This document shows positions 52,846 through 60,433 of a stretch of DNA of 64,000 bases, piece after piece (within the stretch, counting starts at the first letter, position 1; the number at the start of each line of letters is the position of its first letter). This stretch comes from Oligoflexales bacterium (GTDB lineage: Bacteria > Bdellovibrionota_B > Oligoflexia > Oligoflexales > RGVZ01): contig CANLUT010000001.1 of assembly GCA_947494335.1 (NCBI GenBank), positions 725,649-789,648 of the forward strand, read 5' to 3'. A model generated the notes under the pieces. It was not told the DNA's origin. It searched no databases and worked only from the letters and a program-made list of their open reading frames with translations. The translations under genes and the position numbers were made by a program.

Positions 52846-53226
52846 ATGAGAGAAATTATAACGTTTAAAAGTCTTCCTGCACCGCGGTTCAGATATAGCC
52901 CTTGTGTTAAGACAGGTCCTTTTTACGAGTTTGCCGGTATGATCGGTCTTGATTTAAGCGGCCGGCTTCACAATGGTGGTGTGTCGGGAGAAACAAGGCA
53001 AATTCTTGAAAACCTTGTAAATGCCAGTCATGAAATTGGTTTATCTCTTCAAAATTTAGTATCTGCGACAATTTACACGACCAAGTTTGAGGAATTTCCA
53101 GCAATCAACAAGGTGTGGGAGGAGTTTTTCCACGAGGGGACGCCCCCACCAGCCCGTACATCTATCGGAGTCGCCGCCTTACCGCTCGGAGCTACGGTTG
53201 AAATCTCGTTTCGCCTTTATAAATAA
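52846..53226 (+). CDS. ridA: RidA/YjgF family protein
   Basis: RidA proteins hydrolyse reactive enamine/imine intermediates. The conserved Arg sits in PPARTSIGVAALPLGATVEI and the fold features SPCVKTGPFYEFAGMIGLD and SLQNLVSATIYTT are clear. The track start is at 52819; ATG 52846 follows agagga and gives 126 residues. It is 26 bases behind kup and may be cotranscribed. Confidence 0.9.
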   Translation: MREIITFKSLPAPRFRYSPCVKTGPFYEFAGMIGLDLSGRLHNGGVSGETRQILENLVNASHEIGLSLQNLVSATIYTTKFEEFPAINKVWEEFFHEGTPPPARTSIGVAALPLGATVEISFRLYK

Positions 53227-53362
53227 GCCCCCACCAGGCCCGATTAACCCACTGAAACCCTGACCTCCGCGCACGTAATTTTATGTTTTGCTAAAAACTC
53301 TGTAGAACAGCCCTATCATGTTCTCAGTAATTCTGTCCGATCTCACTCTCGACGGGGGTGTC

Positions 53363-54637
53363 ATGTTTATCTGGCAGGAAGAGCCGCCTGGCTTTAACGA
53401 ACGCGAACATATTCAAGATTACAACCAAGCCATGGGTCGCTATCATCAGACCGCATCGCTTTTGGGGTTATTGGTCTACGATTTTTTCGCCATGGGCGAC
53501 TACTTTGAAACTCCTGCATTGTTTGTTCATCACACCATTGTTCGTCTGGCGGTGGTCACCCCAGCGGTGTTACTGATTGTGTGGATGATGAGCGTTAAAC
53601 GGTTTGTTCAACATCGGCGTTATCTAGTACTTATTGGTGCATTCGTTCTTAGCATGTCAGTTGTGTATTTTGAGTGGAACAAAAATCCAGAGATGCTGCC
53701 TCGCAACCCTATAGGCTTGGTATTTGTCATGATGTTTGGCCTAAGTGCTCTGCGCATGATGCGTCGAGAGGCGTTGATTTACGCTTTATCAATTAATTTT
53801 GCGGTATTGGTTCTTCTAACTGAGGCCAATCCGCCAGCGCAATCATGGTTTTCCTATCTGTTTGTAACAGTGATGGCTTCGCTTCTTGGTCTTGGTGTCG
53901 CGACATTGGTTGAAAATGCATGGCGTCAAAATTTTGCACAAAAAAAGATGATTGAGCTCAGGGAGGCGCAGGCAGCGCATTTGCTTGAGATGGTCTTTCC
54001 AGTTACGATTGCAGAACGACTGAAGGCTGAAAAGAACTCCATAGCTGAGTATTCTGGACACGTGTCGGTGTTATTTGCAGATATTGAAGGATTCACAAAA
54101 ATTTCTGAAAGTTTGAGTCCCGCGACCTTGGTCGCAGGTCTGGATGCCATCTTTTCCCGTATTGATCATCTTTGCTCCATTTGTGGCTGTGAAAAAATAA
54201 AAACAGTTGGTGATTCCTATCTTGCGGTCAGCGGCGTTCCGGTTGCTGCAGAAGACCATGCCGCCCGAGTCTTACGGCTGGCATTGGCTCTGCGCGCTGA
54301 GTCAGAAAATTTATCGCTAGGTGGTCACCCCATAAAATTTAGGATTGGCATCCACTCGGGTCCAGTTGTGGCCGGTGTCATTGGAAAATCACGTTTTTCC
54401 TATGATCTGTGGGGCGATACGGTAAATACAGCCAGTCGACTCGAGTCCACGGCCCCATCGGCATCGATTCAGATCAGTGATGAAACGGCGAAGCTTGTCG
54501 CTGATCAATTCGCAATTGTGCCTCGAGGCGAGGTTGATCTAAAAGGCAAAGGTAGTCGAAAGACGTGGCTTGTCTTGGGTACAAAAGACGAGAAAATGAA
54601 CGTACGAAATGACGATAGCGAAAAAATAGCGTCTTGA
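53363..54637 (+). CDS. membrane-bound class III adenylate cyclase
   Basis: The track start is 53318; ATG 53363 follows acggggg and looks more natural. Five or six hydrophobic segments fill residues 55-190. The catalytic domain has both metal Asp sites (VLFADIEGFTK and KTVGDSYLAVSG), a substrate Lys (CEKIKTVGD) and Asp (YDLWGDTVNTASR), favouring ATP over GTP. It would make cAMP. A weak sigma-28-like sequence lies upstream. No cAMP receptor gene is present here. Confidence 0.9.
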   Translation: MFIWQEEPPGFNEREHIQDYNQAMGRYHQTASLLGLLVYDFFAMGDYFETPALFVHHTIVRLAVVTPAVLLIVWMMSVKRFVQHRRYLVLIGAFVLSMSVVYFEWNKNPEMLPRNPIGLVFVMMFGLSALRMMRREALIYALSINFAVLVLLTEANPPAQSWFSYLFVTVMASLLGLGVATLVENAWRQNFAQKKMIELREAQAAHLLEMVFPVTIAERLKAEKNSIAEYSGHVSVLFADIEGFTKISESLSPATLVAGLDAIFSRIDHLCSICGCEKIKTVGDSYLAVSGVPVAAEDHAARVLRLALALRAESENLSLGGHPIKFRIGIHSGPVVAGVIGKSRFSYDLWGDTVNTASRLESTAPSASIQISDETAKLVADQFAIVPRGEVDLKGKGSRKTWLVLGTKDEKMNVRNDDSEKIAS

Positions 54638-54638
54638 A

Positions 54639-55325
54639 TCAGCGAGGACAGGCTTCTGTGTTTGCCTGTAGCCCAAATTGTCCATCGAAGTTGTCAATGT
54701 TAACATTGATCATACGTTGATTGCTGCTGCGTGTGCCCGCCAAAGATAGTTGAATGTAGTAACCGAGCTCTGCAGGTTTGCTCGCAGTTAGCCTGCAAAT
54801 TCTTGATTTCTGAGCCTTCGATAAGCTTGAGGATTTTGTCATCTCAAACAAGGGTTCATTGATAGCTTCCTGATAACGAAAATTCCTGAAAAGATGCATT
54901 ACGGGACCAATAGGGCTGATGCCTTGACGCCAACGGCTGGACGTGTACGGGCGCTGATGAATGGCACTGACAACATCGATGTAACCAGAGACACCGGTGT
55001 CTTTCATGATGCCGCCAAGAATGGTCGATTGGCTTGACGAGACCGTGTAGCCTTGCGGCACTTTAAGATTTAGAAAAATATAACAGGTACCCCATTGGGA
55101 GCGTACTTTGGGAAGCTGGCCTGTGGGCATATCGATACCGAGTCCGGTCATAGTCAGTGCCATATCCGTGCCAGCACTCGTTAATGCGAAAGACGTATTG
55201 TCACAGCGTACCCCGTTGCCTCGACTTTGAGCTCCGATAAATTGCCAGCTAAGTTCGTTAGCAGAGGAATATTGCCCGAGGAAGGTAACGGTCATTAAGA
55301 TAAGGGTTTTCGCTAGCTTAATCAT
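54639..55325 (-). CDS. secreted DUF4360-like protein
   Basis: The track start is 55373; ATG 55325 follows gaggag and begins a signal peptide (LAKTLILMTVTFLGQYSSA). The mature 205 residues resemble DUF4360: a C-terminal-type phrase WGTCYIFLNLKVPQGYTVS with cysteines in VRCDN, GTCYI, RICRL and EACPR that likely pair. Function unknown. It is convergent with the cyclase, one base apart. Confidence 0.68.
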   Translation of the reverse strand: MIKLAKTLILMTVTFLGQYSSANELSWQFIGAQSRGNGVRCDNTSFALTSAGTDMALTMTGLGIDMPTGQLPKVRSQWGTCYIFLNLKVPQGYTVSSSQSTILGGIMKDTGVSGYIDVVSAIHQRPYTSSRWRQGISPIGPVMHLFRNFRYQEAINEPLFEMTKSSSLSKAQKSRICRLTASKPAELGYYIQLSLAGTRSSNQRMINVNIDNFDGQFGLQANTEACPR

Positions 55326-55681
55326 GACGGGCTCCTCTGTTTGCGATGAAGTCAGCAAGTTCCATGCCGCCATTTAGTCTAAGCATTACTGATAGTTAGA
55401 TATTGATTTCGAGGCCTGTCTCTTGACAGTGTCAAAGAGTTAACGCCCACTCGGGGCGGGAGGATCTTTGCTTAGTCTCCTGCGAAGCCATATGCGTTAA
55501 ATCAAGCAACTTTTGCTGCACCAACCAGGCTCATCAGTCGTGGTTCCATCGGGTCAGGTTGTCTAATGGCTCGTATTATTGCCGAGGTACATCACTTATC
55601 CGCGGGAAAACAGTCATGGCACCGGCATTGCAAGTGACTCTGCGCATTTGCGCGATTAACTTAAAAAACAGGAGAATAGCT
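55326..55681. other. intergenic stretch with a TTGACA palindrome
   Basis: A 13-base inverted repeat TTGACAGTGTCAA (55423-55435) lies between divergent genes, presenting a -35-like hexamer on each strand, but no matching -10 is found at 16-18 bases on either side. It could be an operator. GCGCATTTGCGC near 55642 forms a small stem. I see no gene or RNA with confidence. Confidence 0.4.
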
Positions 55682-56032
55682 ATGGCAACATCAACGCACA
55701 TCCAAAAGCAATTTGAAGCTTTGCATCGGGACGCAGAGAAAGTTTTGGCTTCAATCAATAATCTTTCAAGTGAAATATCAAGCGAAATCAAATCAGCTGC
55801 AGATCCGGGAGCTGCTCTAGATTTGTCAGCGTTGAAGTTTGATCTGAACTCAGTGAAGAAGCGCATTGAGGATACAGGACATGTAATTGCCGGTCGCGCC
55901 AAGGATCTCGACAGCCAAGTTCACAGTCATCCATATGGCTATATTGCAGGTGCACTCGGTGTGGGTGCTCTTGCAGCATGGATGCTCGAGCGGAGAATAC
56001 TGCACTCCCCAACTCACACTGCTAGGTCTTAA
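55682..56032 (+). CDS. ElaB/YqjD-like membrane-anchored protein
   Basis: The track start at 55559 lacks a ribosome site; ATG 55682 follows caggaga. The 116-residue protein has a helical coiled-coil-like N-terminus and one C-terminal membrane segment (YGYIAGALGVGALAAWML), the design of ElaB/YqjD/YgaM proteins, which in Escherichia coli tether ribosomes or protect the membrane in stationary phase. Similarity is in layout; sequence identity seems low. It begins a three-gene group. Confidence 0.72.
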   Translation: MATSTHIQKQFEALHRDAEKVLASINNLSSEISSEIKSAADPGAALDLSALKFDLNSVKKRIEDTGHVIAGRAKDLDSQVHSHPYGYIAGALGVGALAAWMLERRILHSPTHTARS

Positions 56033-56035
56033 GAC

Positions 56036-56443
56036 ATGGTCCAGCCGTTGCAGGCAGTCGAGATCCATTCCTTGCATCAGCAAATGCGGGATATTGCTAC
56101 CGGTATTCATCAATTGGGCGAAGAAATGAGGAATGCTGGTGCAGACGTATCAAAGTCTGACATGGCAAGGGGGATGGAGCAGCTTCAGATTGATCTGATC
56201 CGGCTAAAATCAGCTCTCAGACATCTGAAAGACATTTCATTATCACCATCCAAAAAAAAAGATGATGGCCAATTGCTGCCGTCCTTATTAGGCGGGATGG
56301 CGATGGGTGTTCTGCTCGGAAAGTTTCTGGGCAGCAAGTTGCAGATGGACTTGCTGCCCTTTTTGGTCGGAATGGATCTAGTGCTGGGTCCAGAGCAATT
56401 GAAATCCCGAAAGTCGCAGGAGGATTCCGTCGCAATGTCTTGA
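56036..56443 (+). CDS. small membrane-associated helical protein
   Basis: It starts three bases after the ElaB-like gene. Residues 1-70 are helical and charged, and two hydrophobic stretches follow (LLPSLLGGMAMGVLLGKFLG and LLPFLVGMDLVLG). I do not recognise it. Position suggests it works with its neighbours in an arrangement like yqjD-yqjE-yqjK. Confidence 0.62.
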   Translation: MVQPLQAVEIHSLHQQMRDIATGIHQLGEEMRNAGADVSKSDMARGMEQLQIDLIRLKSALRHLKDISLSPSKKKDDGQLLPSLLGGMAMGVLLGKFLGSKLQMDLLPFLVGMDLVLGPEQLKSRKSQEDSVAMS

Positions 56444-56457
56444 TAAATACTGCACTG

Positions 56458-56649
56458 ATGCTGATGACCTTTTTTTCTTTCAGCTTTTTGCTGATGTCCA
56501 TCGTACTTTGGTTAAGTCGACGTTTTGACATCGATGAAAGCGCATTTATTGTATCTTTTGGATTGGCGGCTCTAGCTTTTGTTTGGAAAAAGTTAGCCAC
56601 AGGTTTCGATCGCAGAAATCGATTTGAGCCGAATTTAAAATATCGGTGA
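56458..56649 (+). CDS. small two-helix membrane protein
   Basis: The track uses TTG 56440, which overlaps the previous stop; ATG 56458 is an alternative. Two hydrophobic segments (MLMTFFSFSFLLMSIVLWL and SAFIVSFGLAALAFVW) are separated by a short charged turn and followed by a basic tail. It is the third gene of the group. Its end overlaps the convergent cardiolipin synthase gene by 15 bases. Confidence 0.55.
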   Translation: MLMTFFSFSFLLMSIVLWLSRRFDIDESAFIVSFGLAALAFVWKKLATGFDRRNRFEPNLKYR

Positions 56650-58071
56650 TAGAATGCGACAGGCGTTCTCAGCCAGTTTTGTATGAATGGGTCGTGAGCG
56701 GTGGGCATCCAGGTCAATGCGCTGAGACATGGAAAGATCTTTCATGAAGAAGTCTTTGGCCTGGATGGCGGTCCCTGGTCCAAATATCAACAAATTCAGT
56801 TCAAAATTCAGTCTAAAGCTACGAATATCCATATTGGCCGAGCCTAAAAAGGTCATCTTCTCATCGATAATCATCATTTTTGCATGCAACACTCGTGGGA
56901 TGTACTCATAGATCTGAACGCCACAGCTAAGTAGGTCTTCATAAAAGGATCTTGAGGCTCTCTGAACCATGGGAGCGTCATTTTTCTGAGGCAAAATTAT
57001 TTGTACTTTAATGCCCTGCATCGCAGCTACCTGAAGTGCGGTATTGATAGCAGGGTCTGGGATAAAGTATGGCGTTGTCAGTAATATTTCTTTCTTTGCT
57101 TGATTAATAGCTGAGAAAATTGCTTGGTAAATTGATTTGAACTCAGTGTCCGGGCCACTTTCTAAAACCTGAATGACGGCATCCCCAGTGTCTCCAGAGA
57201 TGGGAGATGTGGAAACGGGAAGCTCCTCTTCGGTTGTGAAGTGCCAGTCTCCGCAAAAAACATCTTGAAGTTGACGTGTCACGGGGCCTTCGACTTTAAC
57301 TGTGTAGTCTAGCCATTGTGTTGGCGAAAGACTTCCAAGATACTCTTTGCCGATATTAGTTCCGCCGGTGAATGCAATATTGTCGTCAACAAGAAGGATT
57401 TTACGGTGATTGCGAAAATTCACATTAAATCGGAGTGAGAAAAATCGGAAAGGGTGAAATCCAGCGACTTTGGCACCCTTTTTTACAAGCTTGATGAACG
57501 TTCGTTTTTTGAGGAAGAGGGAGCCGAGTGCGTCATACATAATGCGAACTCTGACGCCCCGGTCCAGAGCCGCTTCCAGTGATGAGAATAGCTGATCGGT
57601 GACCTCGTCTGAGTTAATAATGTAGTACTCCAGGTGGACAAAGGTATTGGCCTGATCGATTGCCGATTTCATTTCCCGAAGTGCGACCTCAGGGTCGTCA
57701 ATAATCTCGACTTTGTTGTTTTGTGTTGGAAGATAGTGCGAGGCTTTGCCGGCTATCTTTACGACAGCAGTTTCCTGTGGGTAAAGCGCGTTCAGGGTTT
57801 CCAGGGCTTCTGACGTGAGTTTGGATGTGTCCACTTCATGTCCGCCCAGAGCGGCGCTAATTTCTGCAGAGCGCTTTTGAGCGGTTCGTGCCAAGCGTTG
57901 GCGTCCGAATGTGAGATACAGCAGCGGACCAACATAGGGGAAGACATTGACTGTGAATAGCCAAGAAATAGTACTTGCAGGCTCCCGGCGCTCAAGCAGA
58001 ATTCTCGCAGTGAACCAACTGGATGTCAGAATCCAGGCGATTAAATAAAAAAGAGATTGATTTGATGTCAT
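56635..58071 (-). CDS. cls: cardiolipin synthase (phospholipase D family)
   Basis: Two N-terminal membrane helices precede two phospholipase D HKD motifs: FRNHRKILLVDD (first) and LHAKMMIIDEKMTFLGSANMD (second). Length 478 fits ClsA. The enzyme joins two phosphatidylglycerol molecules. It is convergent with a group of small membrane proteins, which may share a membrane-stress role by inference. Confidence 0.93.
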   Translation of the reverse strand: MTSNQSLFYLIAWILTSSWFTARILLERREPASTISWLFTVNVFPYVGPLLYLTFGRQRLARTAQKRSAEISAALGGHEVDTSKLTSEALETLNALYPQETAVVKIAGKASHYLPTQNNKVEIIDDPEVALREMKSAIDQANTFVHLEYYIINSDEVTDQLFSSLEAALDRGVRVRIMYDALGSLFLKKRTFIKLVKKGAKVAGFHPFRFFSLRFNVNFRNHRKILLVDDNIAFTGGTNIGKEYLGSLSPTQWLDYTVKVEGPVTRQLQDVFCGDWHFTTEEELPVSTSPISGDTGDAVIQVLESGPDTEFKSIYQAIFSAINQAKKEILLTTPYFIPDPAINTALQVAAMQGIKVQIILPQKNDAPMVQRASRSFYEDLLSCGVQIYEYIPRVLHAKMMIIDEKMTFLGSANMDIRSFRLNFELNLLIFGPGTAIQAKDFFMKDLSMSQRIDLDAHRSRPIHTKLAENACRILSPIF

Positions 58072-58115
58072 GATTTAACGCACTGATTTGAGTTAAGAGG
58101 GATTCGAGGTGTTTT

Positions 58116-58150
58116 AAAAAAACACCCGCAGAATCTTAACTGCGGGTGTT
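58116..58150 (-). terminator. intrinsic terminator of the cysteine-repeat lipoprotein gene
   Basis: AACACCCGCAG pairs with CTGCGGGTGTT (11 pairs) around an eight-base loop; on the minus strand it is followed by a run of seven T. It lies 24 bases after the stop. Confidence 0.9.
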
Positions 58151-58173
58151 CTCCATTTCTACTTAAAATGTCT

Positions 58174-58755
58174 TCACTCGCGAGCACATTTGCCATGGGC
58201 ACCGTAGACTCCGGGAGGTGTCTTACAGGTTAGTCCATCCTGGCAGGCCTTAGGCGGGTTGATGCTGTAGTTGCACTCAGCGCCGACACCTCCACCGACC
58301 TTTTGACATTTGCCCGGGGCTCCGGCAATGCCCGGAGGCGTAACGCAGTCAAGACCGCGCTTACAAGCTTTCGGTGGGTAGATGCTGTAATTACATTCAC
58401 CACCTTCTTTTGCTCCAAGATCCTGACACTTGCCAGGGGCTCCTGCAACGCCTGGAGGGGGAACGCAGGTTAATCCCTCCTGACACTCCTTTGCAGGATA
58501 AATAGAGTAGTTGCATTCTTCGCCAATGTCTCCGCCCTCTGCCATGCAGACACCTGGAGCACCGTAAATGCCTTCAGGTGTCACGCACTTCAGGCCGTCT
58601 TTGCATGCTTTGGGTGGGTAGATACTGTCATTGCACTCATCTCCCTTTTCTCCAGCTTCGGCAGAGGTGTCTTTTAGCGTTGCAGCTTTATTCGCCGTCT
58701 TACAGGCTCCAAATAGGGTGCTTCCGGCAATCATCACACTGAGGATGAGGCGCAT
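58174..58755 (-). CDS. lipoprotein made of four 40-residue cysteine repeats (Dickkopf-like)
   Basis: The track start is 58842, but ATG 58755 follows ggaga and starts a lipoprotein signal with lipobox LFGAC. After a short linker come four tandem repeats, each C-x9-C-x5-C-x12-C with the phrase ECNYSIYPPKACKDGLKC-like and GIAGAPGKC, 16 cysteines in all. The pattern resembles Dickkopf N-terminal or IGFBP-like small disulfide domains, which bind partners rather than catalyse. Function unknown. A promoter and terminator frame the gene. Confidence 0.82.
   Translation of the reverse strand: MRLILSVMIAGSTLFGACKTANKAATLKDTSAEAGEKGDECNDSIYPPKACKDGLKCVTPEGIYGAPGVCMAEGGDIGEECNYSIYPAKECQEGLTCVPPPGVAGAPGKCQDLGAKEGGECNYSIYPPKACKRGLDCVTPPGIAGAPGKCQKVGGGVGAECNYSINPPKACQDGLTCKTPPGVYGAHGKCARE
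58177..58650 (-). repeat. four tandem 120-base coding repeats
   Basis: Each unit encodes about 40 residues with the same four cysteine positions. Units 2 and 3 look most alike; unit 1 and unit 4 have diverged (GINPPK-like end, IYGAPGV). The array is a likely site of copy-number change. Confidence 0.85.
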
Positions 58756-58771
58756 ATTTTTATCTCCTGGA

Positions 58772-58799
58772 AATTTAAAATGATCGACTAATGATTCAA
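58772..58799 (-). promoter_or_regulatory. sigma-70-like promoter of the cysteine-repeat lipoprotein
   Basis: On the minus strand TTGAAT and TAAATT are separated by 16 bases. The -10 ends about 16 bases before the start codon, so the leader would be very short. Confidence 0.4.
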
Positions 58800-58930
58800 T
58801 TTTACTTTTGCGATGTCGCCAATTCCAGCGCGTCAAAAACATGGCGACCCTGGATGTAATATTGCTTGATTTCCTAGCCGTCTGGGTAAATTTTTCCCGG
58901 CGGTATTTTCAATCTCAATTAGATTCTGTG

Positions 58931-60229
58931 TCAGTGCGCCGTGCCTTCGATCACTGGATTCTGATTGAACGTCAATGTTTCTTTTACTGATATTGGTGCA
59001 GGGCACTGACCTAACATGCCAGAGCTCCCAAGGCGGATCCACTGATTCATCGGGTACTGTCCTTTTGGAAGTCCACTGTTATTGAAGAAAATGCCAACCT
59101 TGCCTGGATCGCTTTCAGCGATCTCCCATCCCAGGTCTTTTTTGAATTGACCTACATCAGAAACCCAGACAGGGTAGAATCCGCGGGCAACCATCGATGG
59201 TTCGAGGTAAATATCAATGCCGTATGGAAGTGTTCCAATCGAACCACGAAGGCTAAAGGCACAGTTATCTTTACGGCAAAACTTCGAACCTTCTTTTGCG
59301 TAATTCTCCCATCCTTCTTTGATTAATGATGGTTTTGCATCAAGCATGGCGTTTGCATGCGGAGAACGATCGATTGTCGCATTTTCGGTCTGCCACATAT
59401 AGAGCAAGCCGCTTCCGGCGTTCAGACGGGAATGCGCGTCTACAGGAACATCGATGATCGATGGGATGTGGGCCGAATCTCCGTAGAATCCAACCGTCGT
59501 CCCAAGTTTTAGATCGATCTTCATAAATAGGAGTCTCAGGTAAAAATCTATGCTTCCTACCATGCCGACAGGTCCGGATGCGCTTCGCCCAACATAAGAT
59601 TCAACATTTTTGTTTGTGAAGTTTAAAGTGAGAAATCTTTTGATGTCGAGATGAAGAGTCAAGTCTGAGTTCGAGGCGGCAGTAAGGGGCTCTTTCCAAC
59701 CCGTGTCCTTGGCGACAAGTGATTTGTACATTAGTTGGTTATTGGGCAGGTACTGATAATCGTAATGTTGAGATGTGACGGTCTTGAGTTCTGAATTGTG
59801 GTCAACGGGTAGGGTCGTAACAGGTGCGACATCTTCGCAGGCGGTTAAATAAGCAAATTTGCCCGGCTGATTTGGATTTTCAATTTCTAAAGCTTTCTTG
59901 CCAAAGCACGGGGGCGTATCCGTCGCTGCGATTCTTTCTCCAAATGTTTCAATGCGAAGGGAAATTCTGTCAGTCATTGCGAGTGGCTTTGTCGGATTGG
60001 ATCCTGCAAGCACGCCTCGCTGATCAAGCTCGTCAACCTGAATGGGAACTGCAACCCAGGAACGCTTGCCGTCATTGGCACTCACCGCGAATGCGCGAAG
60101 GTTCTGCCTCGCCTTTAAATCCAATGACGATAGCTTTTCAGCCTCTAGGTAAGCAGGGCATCCGATTGCAGTGGCTGCGTTGCTGAGTGTCAGCGTCAAG
60201 CCAAGTAATGATAGAAAACGAGTTTTCAT
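58931..60229 (-). CDS. hypothetical secreted protein
   Basis: ATG 60229 follows gggaggg and begins a signal peptide (RFLSLLGLTLTLSNAATA); the track start is 17 codons earlier. The mature 410 residues are beta-rich with cysteines in pairs (GCPAY, PPCFG, TACED, FCRKDNCAF, GQCPAP). No catalytic motif is seen and I know no family. It may be a surface or periplasmic binding protein. It is divergent from the NTN hydrolase gene. Confidence 0.75.
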   Translation of the reverse strand: MKTRFLSLLGLTLTLSNAATAIGCPAYLEAEKLSSLDLKARQNLRAFAVSANDGKRSWVAVPIQVDELDQRGVLAGSNPTKPLAMTDRISLRIETFGERIAATDTPPCFGKKALEIENPNQPGKFAYLTACEDVAPVTTLPVDHNSELKTVTSQHYDYQYLPNNQLMYKSLVAKDTGWKEPLTAASNSDLTLHLDIKRFLTLNFTNKNVESYVGRSASGPVGMVGSIDFYLRLLFMKIDLKLGTTVGFYGDSAHIPSIIDVPVDAHSRLNAGSGLLYMWQTENATIDRSPHANAMLDAKPSLIKEGWENYAKEGSKFCRKDNCAFSLRGSIGTLPYGIDIYLEPSMVARGFYPVWVSDVGQFKKDLGWEIAESDPGKVGIFFNNSGLPKGQYPMNQWIRLGSSGMLGQCPAPISVKETLTFNQNPVIEGTAH

Positions 60230-60433
60230 GAAGCCCTCCCAAGCAAAACTCAAGAGGGTCTTCGGATGCTTATTGGTCATCTTTAAAACTAATTCAAAAA
60301 AAACAAGAAAAGCGGCAGCTTAACCGTGGCTGCGAAGTGAGTCATTGCTCGACTAGGCAGAATTTGCCTTAAGGTACAGCCGGTTAGTGACGAATCTGTA
60401 TGAAATTCAATAGCGCAGGGAGGCGTTGATATC

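Noticed and set aside
53292-53318. Third sigma-28-like sequence upstream of adenylate cyclase
   Set aside because: Only about 10 of 16 positions agree; too weak to list as a promoter.
55500-55600. Possible tRNA-like stretch ending in ACCA
   Set aside because: No cloverleaf can be drawn, and no T-loop GTTCGA-like sequence is present.
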